The notes: generated from the letters alone by a model not told the origin. Numbered from the stretch's first letter, positions 34,993 to 44,549 are shown. The stretch is DNA of 64,000 bases from Rhizobium sp. WSM4643 (GCF_025152745.1 NZ_CP104040.1:1674001-1738000); one strand, 5' to 3'. Made by a program: numbers and translations.

Positions 34993-36597
34993 ATGCGTTT
35001 CAGTCTTTCGCCAAAGTTCGGGAAGTCGGCCGGTAATCTTCTGGTTGTTGGCCTGCTGGCAAGTGCCGCAACGGGCTGCAGTTCCGATGTGACACGGTTT
35101 GGCGGCTTGTTTTCCTCCTCCGGGCAGGATCAGATCACCACAAGTTCCATTCCGCGCAGGAATATGAACGGTTCTCAGGGCGATCCGGTGCCGCGAGCCG
35201 ATCTCGGCGGTTCGGCGGTTGCCAGCCAGTCGGGCTACGGCGGCGGCAATGACGCGCTGAACCAGCCTTATCCCGCACGCCAGGGTTACGATCCGACCCG
35301 CACGTCGAACTCGAGCGCGCGTCTCGCTTCGGCACCGGTGTCGGTGCAGCGTTCCGAGCTGGCCGCGCCGACGGCTGCTGCCCCCTCCCGGCAGCGGGAA
35401 AAGGAGGTCGCGCTCGCCCAACCTTTCCCGTCTGCGCCGCAGGCTGAAAAGCCCCGATTGGTCGCGCCGGCTGCGCCGAAGATGACGCCCGATACGCTGA
35501 CGACCGGCACGACGCCGAAGGTTTCCGGCTGGTCCGCGACCAACGCGCCTTCCGTGACGCTGCGTCCGGGTGAAAGCATCGCCACGCTCTCCAGGCGTTT
35601 CGGCGTCCCGGAAAAAGAAATTCTGCGCGTCAATGCTCTGAGGACGGCATCTGCCGCCCAGCCTGGCCAGGCGATCCTGATCCCGACCTTCAACGGCGGC
35701 AATGCCGCCAAGGCGGCATCGCAAGCGGCTGACCTTTCCAAGCCCGCCAAGATGCCGGAGGCGCCGAAGACGCCTGAGCAGAACGTTGCCGTCATTCCAG
35801 GCGCCAATTCCGCCCGCGACAAGACGCTGGCGAGTGCCGATACCACCGGCAAAATTCCCGCCGGCACCGGCAAGGATCCGAAGGCGCCTGCCGGCACCTA
35901 TGTCGTCAAGCAAGGCGATTCCCTGGCGAAGATTGCCAAGGCGACTGGCAGCAATGTCGACGACCTCAAGGCCGCCAATAATCTGTCGGCCAACTCGCTC
36001 CGCATCGGTCAGGCCCTGAAGATCCCGAACGGCACCGCCGACAATATCAAGACCGCCTCGATCCCGGCCGGGAAGGTCGATTCGAAGCAGACCCAGCCGG
36101 CGGCTGCCCAGCAGACGGCGTCCGTTCAGCCCGCGCCCTATAAGGCGCCGGCCGCTACCCAGACCGTCGACGATGCCGAGAAGAAGTCGGACGTCAGCTC
36201 CGCCGCACCGGAATCGACCGGCATCGGCAAATACCGCTGGCCGGTGCGCGGCCAGGTCATTGCTTCATACGGCGCCAACGTCAACGGCAACCGCAATGAC
36301 GGCATCGACATCTCGGTACCGCAGGGCACGCCGATCAAGGCCGCTGAAAACGGCGTCGTCATTTATGCCGGCAACGGCCTGAAGGAACTCGGCAACACCG
36401 TTCTCGTCCGTCACGACGACGGCACTGTCACCGTCTACGGCAACGCCGATACGCTGAGCGTCACCCGCGGCCAGAAGATCCAGCGCGGCCAGACCGTCGC
36501 CGTCTCCGGCATGAGCGGCGACGTCAAGCAGCCGCAGGTCCATTTCGAGGTGCGCAAGGACGCGTCCCCGGTCAACCCGATGACTTTCCTGGAATAG
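34993..36597 (+). CDS. LysM/M23 peptidoglycan-associated lipoprotein (NlpD/DipM type)
   Basis: A 534-residue envelope protein. A signal sequence ends LLASAATGCSS (lipobox-like, Cys about 34). Two LysM domains bind peptidoglycan: about 183-227 (SVTLRPGESIATLSRRFGVPEKEI) and about 303-350 (YVVKQGDSLAKIAKATGSNVDDLK). A C-terminal M23 peptidase-fold domain covers about 415-534 (GIDISVPQGTPIKAAENGVVIYAG, VRHDDGTVTVYGNAD, VHFEVRK). In NlpD/DipM-like proteins this domain often activates amidases. The His-x-His in HFEV is kept, but the usual H..D metal set (HxxxD) appears changed (GNRNDGID). Position after serS-surE-pcm matches the surE-pcm-nlpD order of proteobacteria. Confidence 0.9.
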   Translation: MRFSLSPKFGKSAGNLLVVGLLASAATGCSSDVTRFGGLFSSSGQDQITTSSIPRRNMNGSQGDPVPRADLGGSAVASQSGYGGGNDALNQPYPARQGYDPTRTSNSSARLASAPVSVQRSELAAPTAAAPSRQREKEVALAQPFPSAPQAEKPRLVAPAAPKMTPDTLTTGTTPKVSGWSATNAPSVTLRPGESIATLSRRFGVPEKEILRVNALRTASAAQPGQAILIPTFNGGNAAKAASQAADLSKPAKMPEAPKTPEQNVAVIPGANSARDKTLASADTTGKIPAGTGKDPKAPAGTYVVKQGDSLAKIAKATGSNVDDLKAANNLSANSLRIGQALKIPNGTADNIKTASIPAGKVDSKQTQPAAAQQTASVQPAPYKAPAATQTVDDAEKKSDVSSAAPESTGIGKYRWPVRGQVIASYGANVNGNRNDGIDISVPQGTPIKAAENGVVIYAGNGLKELGNTVLVRHDDGTVTVYGNADTLSVTRGQKIQRGQTVAVSGMSGDVKQPQVHFEVRKDASPVNPMTFLE

Positions 36598-36618
36598 GTA
36601 CTGCGTACCAGGAAGCGC

Positions 36619-36648
36619 AAAAGCCCGGCCAACAGCCGGGCTTTTGTT
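36619..36648. terminator. Bidirectional terminator
   Basis: AAAAGCCCGGC / GCCGGGCTTTT with CAACA loop, between the convergent M23 gene and the DUF815 ATPase gene, with T-runs on both strands. Confidence 0.85.
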
Positions 36649-36651
36649 ATT

Positions 36652-37524
36652 TCAGGCTCTGTCGATATGAACGCGCATGCGCCCGGCCAGGTCCTGGATA
36701 TATTGCCAGGCGACGCGGCCGGAGCGCGCGCCGCGCGTCGTTGCCCATTCCAGCGCCTCGGCATGCATCTTGTCGCGTTCGAGCCCGAGCTTGAAGTGAT
36801 CGGCATAGCCGTCGATCATCCCGAGATAATCCTCCTGGCTGCATTTGTGGAAGCCGAGCCAGAGGCCGAAGCGGTCGGAAAGCGAAACCTTTTCCTCGAC
36901 CGCCTCCGATGGATTGATCGCCGTCGACTGCTCGTTTTCCATCATGTGGCGCGGCAGGAGGTGGCGCCGGTTGGAGGTGGCGTAGAAGAGCACATTGTCC
37001 GGCCGCCCTTCGACGCCGCCGTCGAGTGCCGCCTTCAGCGACTTGTAGGCGGTGTCGTCGTGATCGAAGGAAAGATCGTCGCAGAACACGATCACGCGGT
37101 ACGGCGTGTCCTTCAGGAGGTCGAGCAGATGGGGAAGGCTGGCGATATCCTCGCGATGGACTTCGACCAGCTTCAGCAAGATGCTGCTTTCGCGCCTGAC
37201 GTCTTCGTGGACGGCTTTGACCAGCGAGGATTTGCCCATGCCGCGCGCGCCCCAGAGCAGTACATTGTTGGCGGCATACCCCTCGGCGAAACGTACCGTA
37301 TTCTCATGCAGGATGTCGCGCACATGATCGACGCCGCGGATAAGCGTCAACGCCACCCGGTTCGGCTTCTTGACCGGCTGCAGATGCTGGCGCAATGGCA
37401 CCCAGACGAAACAATCGGCAGCATCCCAATCGTTGAGGGCAGGTGCCGGTCCGGCAAGACGTTCGACGGCCTCAGCGAGCCGTCTCAGTTCGGCGAGCAG
37501 GGCTGTGTTGATTTCCTCGGTCAT
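36652..37524 (-). CDS. AAA-type ATPase, DUF815 family
   Basis: A 290-residue soluble P-loop protein. Walker A GARGMGKSSLVKAVH (about residues 93-107), Walker B VIVFCDDLSFD (about 142-152), sensor-like YATSNRRHLLPR (about 179-190), then a C-terminal lid helical region. The family occurs widely in alphaproteobacteria; function is unestablished, though the AAA+ fold implies ATP-driven remodelling. Monocistronic, convergent with the M23 gene. Confidence 0.88.
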   Translation of the reverse strand: MTEEINTALLAELRRLAEAVERLAGPAPALNDWDAADCFVWVPLRQHLQPVKKPNRVALTLIRGVDHVRDILHENTVRFAEGYAANNVLLWGARGMGKSSLVKAVHEDVRRESSILLKLVEVHREDIASLPHLLDLLKDTPYRVIVFCDDLSFDHDDTAYKSLKAALDGGVEGRPDNVLFYATSNRRHLLPRHMMENEQSTAINPSEAVEEKVSLSDRFGLWLGFHKCSQEDYLGMIDGYADHFKLGLERDKMHAEALEWATTRGARSGRVAWQYIQDLAGRMRVHIDRA

Positions 37525-37580
37525 CGGTGGCCTCCTGATTTCTCACTGCGGCAATCCGCTTTGATCTTTCGATGCCGCTA

Positions 37581-37686
37581 ATGCATGTCGCCCGGAAGTG
37601 TGGAGCGGTTCCGGATAACGACATGCTTGAAAACAAAAGAGCTAAAGCGCGTCGCATCGATCAAGTTCGATGCGACGCGCTTTAGC
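37581..37686. repeat. Rhizobial intergenic repeat, copy 2
   Basis: Same element as 20299-20402: ATGCATGTCGCCCGGAAGTGTGG..CCGGATAACGACATGC..AAAACAAAAGAGCTAAAGCGCGTCGCATCG and a closing inverted TGCGACGCGCTTTAGC. Confidence 0.75.
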
Positions 37687-37833
37687 ATGGCGTTTTGACG
37701 GCGGAAAGGTTATGAGGCAGCGGAATCGGTACTGTTTCCGGCTGTTTCTGTTGCATTCATCGAAGCCGTAACTATAGTCCGGCAACCTGAAAAGAGAGGC
37801 GGAGCTCCGCCGCCCAAGCCTGAGGAGTTTAGC

Positions 37834-38181
37834 ATGTTCATCACCCCGGCATTCGCCCAGAGCGCGACCGATACCGCAACGGGATTCGGCGGCTCCGGTT
37901 TCGAAATGATCATCCTGTTCGTGCCGCTGATGGTCGTCTGGTACTTCCTGCTGATCCGTCCGCAGCGCGCACAGGCAAAGAAGCGTGAGGAGACCCTGAA
38001 GGCGATCCGTCGCGGCGACCAGGTCGTCACCGGCGGCGGTCTCGTCGGCAAGGTCACCAAGGTTGTTGACGAAAAGGAAGTCGAAGTCGAGATCGCTGAT
38101 GGCGTGCGTGTGCGCATTGTCCGCAGCGGCATCTCCGAAATTCGCGTCAAGGGTGAACCGGTCAAGGCCGACGCGGCGTAA
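37834..38181 (+). CDS. yajC: Preprotein translocase accessory subunit YajC
   Basis: A 115-residue protein with one N-terminal membrane helix (about 23-45, EMIILFVPLMVVWYFLLIRP). The conserved RPQRAQAKKREETLKAIRRGDQVVTGGGLVGKV (about 45-77) is the YajC core. YajC joins the SecDF accessory complex that assists Sec protein export. It is 45 bases upstream of the secDF fusion gene, the standard order. Confidence 0.97.
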   Translation: MFITPAFAQSATDTATGFGGSGFEMIILFVPLMVVWYFLLIRPQRAQAKKREETLKAIRRGDQVVTGGGLVGKVTKVVDEKEVEVEIADGVRVRIVRSGISEIRVKGEPVKADAA

Positions 38182-38226
38182 CAAGCGATAACGGCAGGAC
38201 CGCCGGATCGGAAGATCGTCGAGAGA

Positions 38227-40767
38227 ATGTTGCATTTTTCCCGCTGGAAAACACTTCTGATTTGGCTGGTCGCGTTTGCGGCCATCGTCGTCGCTGCGCC
38301 CAATCTGCTGACTGAGGCGCAGCGATCCTCCCTGCCGGACTGGTTGGGGCACGACCGCTTGACGCTCGGTCTCGACCTGCAGGGCGGCTCGCATATCGTT
38401 CTGAAGGTCGAGCGTTCCGATGTCGTCAAGGACCGCCTGGAGGAGTTGGTCGCCAATGTGCGTAACGCGCTACGCGGCGCCGGCATCCGCTATACTGGGC
38501 TGACCGGCAATGACCAGACCGTCACCGTCCGCATCACCGATCCGGCCCAGACGCAGGCGGCGGTCGATCTCCTGAAGCCGTTGACGACGGCTGGTGGACA
38601 TTCCGGATCTGAGGTCGCGCTTCGGCAGGGCGAGGAGGGGCAACTCTCACTGCAGATTTCCGACGCCGGCATTACGGCTGATGTCGCTTCCGCGCGGAGC
38701 CGCTCGCTCGATATCGTTGGCCGCCGCATCGCCGGATTCGGCTATGAAAATTTCCTCGTTCGCCCCGATGGCGCCGACCGCATCGTGATGCATGTGCTGG
38801 GATCGGTCGACGCCGAGCGGCTGAAGAACATCCTGAACCAGCCCGCCAAGCTTTCCTTTCATCTGATTGACGAAAGCATGTCGGGGCAGGAGGCGCTGAA
38901 CGGCCGCTGGCCTGCAACGTCGCAAGTCCTTTATTCCCTCGACGATCCGCCGATTCCCTATCTCGTCGACCGCACGGCTTTTGTCACCGGCAGCAACATG
39001 ATCGATATCGAGCCCATCGTCGATCCGCAGACGCAGGAGACCTCGATTGCCTACCGTCTCGATGCGGAAGGCACACAGCGGCTGGCGCAGGCGACGGAGC
39101 GGAATATCGGCAAGCACCTTGCCATCGTCTTCGACGACCAGGTGATGTCGTCACCGGTCATCGATGCGGCGATCACTGGCGGCGAGGGCCGGATTTCGGC
39201 AAACTTCTCCGAGGACGGCGTCCGCGACCTTGCGATCATGCTGCGCGCCGGCGCCTTGCCGGCGACGCTGACGAGCGTTGAGGAACGCAGCGTCAGCCCG
39301 AGCTTCGGCGCCGATTCCATCTTCAACGGTCTCGTTGCCGGCCTTGTCGCCGTCGTGCTGGTCGCAGCACTGATGATCGCCCTCTATCGTATTCTCGGCA
39401 TCATCGCCGTCGTCTCGCTCTTCCTCAACCTGATCCTCATCGTCGCGGTGCTCAGTCTTGTCGGTGCGACGCTCACCTTGCCCGGGATTGCCGGCATCGT
39501 GCTGATCGTCGGCATGGCGGTCGATTCGAACGTACTGATCTACGAGCGCATCCGCGAAGAGGAAAAAACCACCCATTTCTTTGCCGAGGCCGTCGGCCGC
39601 GGTTTCTCGCGCGCATTTGCAACGATCGTCGACGCCAATGTGACGATCTTCATCGCCGCCATCATCCTCTTTTTCCTTGGCAGCGAATCCATCCGCGGTT
39701 TCGCGGTGACGCTGGCGGTCGGCATCCTGACGACCGTTTCCACGGCTTTCACGCTGACGCGCTCGATCGTTGCCGTCTGGCTGAGCGCGCGCCATCCCCG
39801 GCATCTGCCGAAGAGCGTCCTGACCCATCTTTTCGAACACGCCAACATCCGATTCATGGGAATCCGCCGCTATGTCTTTACGGCGTCGGCGGTCATCTCG
39901 CTGATCGCCATGGCCGCCTTTGCCACCGTCGGCCTGCATCTCGGCATCGATTTCTCCGGCGGCTCGCTCATCGAGGTGACGGCAAAGCAGGGCAACGCCG
40001 ACATCGCCGATCTCCACTCGCGCCTCAATGATCTCAATCTCGGCGATGTCAGCGTTGAGCGCACGGGCGGGCCGGCGAACGCGCGAATCCGCATCGCTTC
40101 CCAGGGCGGCGGCGAGAATGCCGAGCAGTCGGCGGCGACGCTGGTGCGCGGTGAGCTCCAGGAAGATTATGATTTTCGCCGCGTCGACGTCGTCGGCCCC
40201 GCCATCTCGGGCGAATTGACGATGATGGCGACGCTCGGTGTGCTTGCAGCACTTGCGGCGATCCTGTTCTACATCTGGATCCGCTTCGAATGGCAATTCG
40301 CCGTCGGTGCCATCGTCGCAACGCTGCATGACGTCATCATTATGCTCGGTCTCTTCGTCCTCACCGGCATCGAGTTCAACCTGACGAGCATCGCCGCCGT
40401 GCTGACCATCGTCGGTTATTCCCTGAACGATACGGTCGTGGTCTACGACCGAATGCGCGAAAATCTCAAGCGATACAAGAAGATGCCGCTGCCGATCCTG
40501 ATCGATGCCTCGATCAATCAGACTCTGTCACGCACCGTTCTGACCGCGGCGACGACGCTGATCGCCTTGCTCGCGCTCTTTCTCTTCGGGGGCGAAGTCA
40601 TCCGCTCCTTCACCTTTGCGATGCTCTTCGGCGTCGCTCTCGGCACCTTCTCTTCGATCTATATCGCCGCTCCTATCTTGATCATCTTCCGGCTGCGGCC
40701 GGAGGCTCCCGACGGGGAAGAGAGCAACAAGACGGATGCTGGTGTAAAATCCGGCACGGTGGTTTGA
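38227..40767 (+). CDS. secDF: SecDF fused protein-export membrane subunit
   Basis: An 846-residue single-chain fusion of SecD and SecF, which use the proton-motive force to pull precursors through SecYEG on the periplasmic side. The SecD part (about 1-500) has the periplasmic P1 region (GLDLQGGSHIVLKV, then SPSFGADSIFNG) and six spans. The SecF part (about 540-830) begins FMGIRRYVFTASAVISLIA, with GIDFSGGSLIEV and a C-terminal six-span block (VYDRMRENLKRYKKM). Twelve spans in total. Fused SecDF occurs in several rhizobia and firmicutes. Confidence 0.96.
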   Translation: MLHFSRWKTLLIWLVAFAAIVVAAPNLLTEAQRSSLPDWLGHDRLTLGLDLQGGSHIVLKVERSDVVKDRLEELVANVRNALRGAGIRYTGLTGNDQTVTVRITDPAQTQAAVDLLKPLTTAGGHSGSEVALRQGEEGQLSLQISDAGITADVASARSRSLDIVGRRIAGFGYENFLVRPDGADRIVMHVLGSVDAERLKNILNQPAKLSFHLIDESMSGQEALNGRWPATSQVLYSLDDPPIPYLVDRTAFVTGSNMIDIEPIVDPQTQETSIAYRLDAEGTQRLAQATERNIGKHLAIVFDDQVMSSPVIDAAITGGEGRISANFSEDGVRDLAIMLRAGALPATLTSVEERSVSPSFGADSIFNGLVAGLVAVVLVAALMIALYRILGIIAVVSLFLNLILIVAVLSLVGATLTLPGIAGIVLIVGMAVDSNVLIYERIREEEKTTHFFAEAVGRGFSRAFATIVDANVTIFIAAIILFFLGSESIRGFAVTLAVGILTTVSTAFTLTRSIVAVWLSARHPRHLPKSVLTHLFEHANIRFMGIRRYVFTASAVISLIAMAAFATVGLHLGIDFSGGSLIEVTAKQGNADIADLHSRLNDLNLGDVSVERTGGPANARIRIASQGGGENAEQSAATLVRGELQEDYDFRRVDVVGPAISGELTMMATLGVLAALAAILFYIWIRFEWQFAVGAIVATLHDVIIMLGLFVLTGIEFNLTSIAAVLTIVGYSLNDTVVVYDRMRENLKRYKKMPLPILIDASINQTLSRTVLTAATTLIALLALFLFGGEVIRSFTFAMLFGVALGTFSSIYIAAPILIIFRLRPEAPDGEESNKTDAGVKSGTVV

Positions 40768-40771
40768 AAAC

Positions 40772-41158
40772 ATGGCAAAAGGCATAGAAATCCGCGCTGC
40801 GCATTTCCCCGGGCGCGCCCCGATCGACGCTTACGGCAATGGCGGCTTTCGCTTTGCCGACATGTCGCATCGCGGCTCGATCCTTTGTCTACCCTCCGGC
40901 ATTCATGGCTGGGACATGGATATGTCGAAACCGCTGTCGCCTGAAAATTTCCGCCGAGTGCTGGATGAGGGAGCCGATATCGAGGTTCTGCTCGTCGGCA
41001 CCGGAACCGAGCTTCGCCGTCTGCCCGAGGAATTGAGGCTGGCGCTGAAGTCGCGCGGCATCTCCTCCGATCCGATGAGCACCGGCGCTGCAGTGCGCAC
41101 CTTCAATATCATGCTCGCCGAGCAACGCGCCGTCGCCGCGGCATTGATTGCGGTCTGA
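40772..41158 (+). CDS. Mth938-like domain protein (DUF498)
   Basis: A 128-residue small alpha/beta protein of the Mth938 / NDUFAF3-related family. Motifs: IDAYGNGGFRFADMSHRGSILCLP (about 17-40), VLLVGTGTELRRLPEELR (about 71-88), DPMSTGAAVRTFNIMLAEQRAVAAALI (about 98-124). Mitochondrial relatives assist complex I assembly. The gene is four bases behind secDF and two before the phytoene synthase-like gene, an alphaproteobacterial operon order. Confidence 0.9.
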   Translation: MAKGIEIRAAHFPGRAPIDAYGNGGFRFADMSHRGSILCLPSGIHGWDMDMSKPLSPENFRRVLDEGADIEVLLVGTGTELRRLPEELRLALKSRGISSDPMSTGAAVRTFNIMLAEQRAVAAALIAV

Positions 41159-41160
41159 CG

Positions 41161-42018
41161 ATGACTGAAGCGCATATTGCGACGAACCAGGAGATCTGCC
41201 TGGCGATGCTGCGTGACAGCGATCGCGACCGCTATCTCGCCTGTCTGCTGTCGCCGGAGGAAAAGCGCGGCGCGCTTGCAGCTCTTTATGCCTTCAATGC
41301 CGAGCTTGCCCGCATCCGCGACCTCGTGCACGAGCCGCTGCCCGGCGAGGTGCGGCTACAATATTGGCACGACCTGCTGGAAGGCAGCGCACACGGCTCG
41401 ACGGCTGCCAATCCCGTCGCCGCAGCCCTTCTGACCGCGATCGAAACGAACCGCCTGCCGCGCAAGACGCTGATCGACATGATCGAGGCCCGCACCTTCG
41501 ATCTCTATGACGATCCGATGGAGACACGTCTTTCGCTTGAAGGCTATGCCGGTGAAACGGCATCGGCCCTGATCCAGCTCGCAAGTCTCGTGCTGTCGCC
41601 GGAGGAAGCCGCACGATCGGCCGACGCCGCCGGCCATGCCGGCGTCGCCCAGGCGGTCGCCGGATTGCTGCTGCTGATGCCGCTGCATCGTCGCCGCGGC
41701 CAGGTCTATATTCCGCTGCAGATCCTTTCCGCCACCGGTCTCGATCGCGATGCCTTCCTTGCCGGAAAAGACAGGCCGCGCATCTCTGCTGCCATCGAGG
41801 CCTTCGCCGGTCTTGGTCGCGAACATCTGGTGGAGGCGAGGGCGGCCGGGCCGATTGCGCCGGCCGTCTTTCCAGCCTTCCTTCCGGCGACGCTTGCCGA
41901 ACCGGTGCTCCTCAGGGCGCAGAAACGAGGCGCCTTGCTGTTCGACCGACCGCTGCAGCCGCCGCAATGGCGCCGCCAGCTGCGAATGGGACTGGCAGCA
42001 ACCCGCCGGAAAATCTGA
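41161..42018 (+). CDS. Squalene/phytoene synthase family protein
   Basis: A 285-residue isoprenoid-synthase-fold protein. EKRGALAALYAFNAELARIRDLV (about 34-56) and YDDPMETRLSLEGYAGETAS (about 118-137) match the trans-isoprenyl diphosphate synthase family. The two Asp-rich catalytic motifs of genuine phytoene synthases are reduced (RLSLEGY), as in the NDUFAF6-like group often found next to secDF. It may therefore be a complex I assembly factor and not a carotenoid enzyme. Coupled to the Mth938-like gene. Confidence 0.85.
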   Translation: MTEAHIATNQEICLAMLRDSDRDRYLACLLSPEEKRGALAALYAFNAELARIRDLVHEPLPGEVRLQYWHDLLEGSAHGSTAANPVAAALLTAIETNRLPRKTLIDMIEARTFDLYDDPMETRLSLEGYAGETASALIQLASLVLSPEEAARSADAAGHAGVAQAVAGLLLLMPLHRRRGQVYIPLQILSATGLDRDAFLAGKDRPRISAAIEAFAGLGREHLVEARAAGPIAPAVFPAFLPATLAEPVLLRAQKRGALLFDRPLQPPQWRRQLRMGLAATRRKI

Positions 42019-42089
42019 TATCGGTCAAATTCGCGCAAGTCTCGCGCGTTACAAGGCTTCCACCGCTACCCTTTGAACGGAGACTCGGC

Positions 42090-42557
42090 GTGGGCATTAT
42101 CGTCTGGTGCGTTCTTTTCGCCATCGTCATTATCATTGCTTTTGTAGCAACGCGCATGGCCGCGCAGAACAAGGAAGACGGCCTGCATGACACTGGCCTC
42201 GCCATCATCGAATTCGGTCGCGCCTTTCCGAACGAGGCGATCCGTCAGTTGCAGGCGACGGAAAACGGTCAGGCCGTCTTCGTGCGCCTGCATGACAACA
42301 AGGCGGGCTTCATGCGCAACATGTCGCGCCATTTCGCCTGCCATCTGATCGAGCCGGGTCGGGTGCGCGTCGTCGGCTCGGAGACGGGCCGGGGACTGGT
42401 GATCGACTTCCTCGATGCACCCTATCACAACGCTGATTTCGAATTCGCTTCAGCCAAGGAAGCCTCGGAGGTTTCGCTCTGGCTGCTCGGCAATTATATC
42501 GCCGAGCCGGATAAGGACCTGCCGACCGGCAATATTTCGGCGGCGAACAAGCAGTAA
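42090..42557 (+). CDS. Membrane-anchored hypothetical protein
   Basis: A 155-residue protein from a GTG start (VGIIVWCVLFAIVIIIAFVATR) with AGAC-GGAG-type ribosome-binding sequence upstream. One N-terminal membrane span is followed by an acidic/polar soluble domain with RQLQATENGQAVFVRLHDNKAGFMRNMSRHFACHLIEPG and RGLVIDFLDAPYHNADFEF. An ATG frame runs from 41967 but overlaps the preceding gene. No known domain recognised; unrelated to the squalene synthase it follows. Confidence 0.7.
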   Translation: MGIIVWCVLFAIVIIIAFVATRMAAQNKEDGLHDTGLAIIEFGRAFPNEAIRQLQATENGQAVFVRLHDNKAGFMRNMSRHFACHLIEPGRVRVVGSETGRGLVIDFLDAPYHNADFEFASAKEASEVSLWLLGNYIAEPDKDLPTGNISAANKQ

Positions 42558-42660
42558 TGCATGTCGCCCAAAAATGTGCAGCGGTTTTGGGAGGACGACA
42601 TGCTAAAGGCAAAGACTTCAAGCGGGTCGCATGAACCGGTTCGGTGCGACGCGCTTGAAA
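42557..42660. repeat. Rhizobial intergenic repeat, copy 3
   Basis: Third copy of the element at 20299-20402 and 37581-37686: ATGCATGTCGCCCAAAAATGTGC..GGGAGGACGACATGC..CAAGCGGGTCGCATGAACC, ended by GCGACGCGCTTGAAA. It begins at the last base of the preceding stop codon. Confidence 0.75.
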
Positions 42661-42667
42661 ACGCCGG

Positions 42668-44098
42668 TCAGGCGCTTTCGGCAAGCTTCGGTTCTTGACC
42701 GAGCCAGGTGCCGCAGTCGGCAAGGGCGCGGCGTGCGATCAGCTGCCGCTTCATGATCGTCTTGTCCTTGCCGCGGAAGCGCTTGACGCCTTCGGGCTTG
42801 ACGATCGAGCCCGGCTGGAGTTCCGGAAACAGCCCGAAATTGATGTTCATCGGCTGGAACGATCGTTTGCCCGGCTCCTCGTGGGTGACCAAGTGCCCAC
42901 CGGTGATATGACTAAGCAGCGAGCCGAGCGCCGTCGTCGCCGGCGGCAGCGAGATCGCCTCGCCCTTGCGTTCCGCGGCGGCGAAACGCCCGGCCAACAG
43001 CCCGACGCTGGCACTTTCCACATAACCCTCGCAGCCGGTGATCTGGCCGGCGAAACGCAGGCCGGGCCGCGATTTCAGCGTCAGCGACGGGTCGAGCAGG
43101 GTAGGCGAGTTGATATAGGTATTGCGGTGCAGCCCGCCGAGACGGGCAAATTCCGCATTTTCCAGACCCGGGATCATCCGGAAGATGTCCGCCTGCGCGC
43201 CATATTTCAGCTTCGTCTGGAAGCCAACCATATTGTAGAGCGTGCCGAGTGCATTGTCCTGCCGCAGTTGCACGACGGCATAGGCCTTGACCGTCGGATT
43301 ATGCGCGTTCGTCAGCCCCATCGGCTTCATCGGTCCGTGGCGCAGTGTCTCGCGGCCGCGTTCGGCCATCACCTCGATGGGCAGGCAGCCGTCAAAATAA
43401 GGCGTACCCTCCCATTCCTTGAAGCCGACCGTGTCGCCTGATATCAGCGCGTCGACGAAGGCATTGTACCGCGCCTCGTCCATCGGGCAGTTGATGTAAT
43501 CCTTGCCGGTGCCGCCAGGCCCGACCTTGTCGTAGCGCGACTGATACCAGCAGATGTCCATGTCGATGCTCTCGCGGTAGACGATCGGCGCGATGGCGTC
43601 GAAGAAGGCAAGCGAATCCTCGCCGGTTTCCACCTGGATGGCGCTCGCGAGCGACGGCGCCGTCAACGGTCCGGTGGCAACGATGGCCAGGTCCCAATCC
43701 TTCGGCGGCAGGCCGGTGACCTCTTCACGCACGACGGTGATCAGCGGGTGGTCATGGACGGCTTTGGTCACCGCCTCAGAGAAGCCATCGCGATCGACGG
43801 CGAGCGCACCACCGGCCGGTACCTGGCATCGATCGGCAGCGGCCATGATCAGCGAGCCCGCCATGCGCATCTCGGCATGGATGACGCCGACGGCATTGCT
43901 GGTCGCGTCATCGGACCGGAAAGAATTGGAGCAGACAAGTTCGGCAAGACCGTCGGTCTTGTGCGCATCCGTGCCGCGCACCCCGCGCATTTCATGCAGG
44001 ATGACCGGAACGCCGGAATTGGCGATCTGCCAGGCGGCTTCCGAACCGGCAAGCCCACCGCCGACGACGTGGATAGGGGAATAGGAGATCGTGTTCAT
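42668..44098 (-). CDS. trmFO: Methylenetetrahydrofolate-tRNA uracil-5-methyltransferase TrmFO
   Basis: A 476-residue FAD-dependent tRNA methyltransferase that makes ribothymidine at position 54 (T-loop) using 5,10-methylene-THF. The FAD site [18 protein letters not shown] is at residues 9-26. The catalytic-region signature [11 protein letters not shown] (about 54-64) and the long [19 protein letters not shown] (about 335-353) and [26 protein letters not shown] motifs are all present. TrmFO is used instead of TrmA by many alphaproteobacteria and firmicutes. Convergent with the preceding gene. Confidence 0.95.
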   Translation of the reverse strand: MNTISYSPIHVVGGGLAGSEAAWQIANSGVPVILHEMRGVRGTDAHKTDGLAELVCSNSFRSDDATSNAVGVIHAEMRMAGSLIMAAADRCQVPAGGALAVDRDGFSEAVTKAVHDHPLITVVREEVTGLPPKDWDLAIVATGPLTAPSLASAIQVETGEDSLAFFDAIAPIVYRESIDMDICWYQSRYDKVGPGGTGKDYINCPMDEARYNAFVDALISGDTVGFKEWEGTPYFDGCLPIEVMAERGRETLRHGPMKPMGLTNAHNPTVKAYAVVQLRQDNALGTLYNMVGFQTKLKYGAQADIFRMIPGLENAEFARLGGLHRNTYINSPTLLDPSLTLKSRPGLRFAGQITGCEGYVESASVGLLAGRFAAAERKGEAISLPPATTALGSLLSHITGGHLVTHEEPGKRSFQPMNINFGLFPELQPGSIVKPEGVKRFRGKDKTIMKRQLIARRALADCGTWLGQEPKLAESA

Positions 44099-44147
44099 TC
44101 CGGGCTGATATCATGTCGGCCGGTGCGATCCAACACCCCGGAATCAA

Positions 44148-44172
44148 AAACGGCGCCTTGGGCGCCGTCTTG
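44148..44172 (-). terminator. Terminator of first DUF1127 gene
   Basis: Minus-strand stem ACGGCGCC / GGCGCCGT with CAA loop then TTTTTG, 19 bases after the 47-residue gene's stop at 44191. Confidence 0.85.
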
Positions 44173-44190
44173 GAAGCATCGTACTCGCTA

Positions 44191-44334
44191 TTAGCGGAAC
44201 GAGCGGGATGCGATATTGCGGATGTCGTAGCGGCTAACGCCGATATCGGACAGGGTCTGGTTCGAAAGGCCGCCGAGTTCATTGAGCGTGCGACGGTAGC
44301 TGAGCCAGCTTCTTGCAATGCGGATCGGGTTCAT
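44191..44334 (-). CDS. DUF1127 micro-protein (first copy)
   Basis: A 47-residue basic protein starting M-N-P-I-R-I-A-R-S-W. The DUF1127 core is LNELGGLSNQTLSDIGVSRYDI (about 18-39). DUF1127 (YjiS-like) proteins are conserved small arginine-rich proteins; in Agrobacterium and other alphaproteobacteria some members affect stress responses, phosphate or RNA-related regulation. It is one of two adjacent copies, each with its own terminator, both on the minus strand between trmFO and the small RNA locus. Confidence 0.85.
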   Translation of the reverse strand: MNPIRIARSWLSYRRTLNELGGLSNQTLSDIGVSRYDIRNIASRSFR

Positions 44335-44549
44335 TGTCTTCTTCCTATGTCCGCGGGACGGCGGGATCGCCTGTCTCTCTGCGGTTGATGTTTATATAGG
44401 CGAGAACCGTCCGATTGTGCAGTGCAAATAAAAGGCGTCTGCCATGCAATTGTGCACTATGATGCTCTTCAATTAAGCAGAGGATATTTTTTGAGCGGGC
44501 TAAACAAGCGGAAAACATGCAACCACCGCGGCCACCACGTGCAGACAAA

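Noticed and set aside
37710..38486. A 258-residue minus-strand frame over yajC and the start of secDF
   Set aside because: Ser/Arg/Thr-rich shadow opposite a clear YajC and SecDF; no motif.
39151..40329. A 392-residue frame antisense to secDF
   Set aside because: Coincides with the SecDF transmembrane and periplasmic regions; no motif and a composition expected from reverse-reading GC-rich coding sequence.
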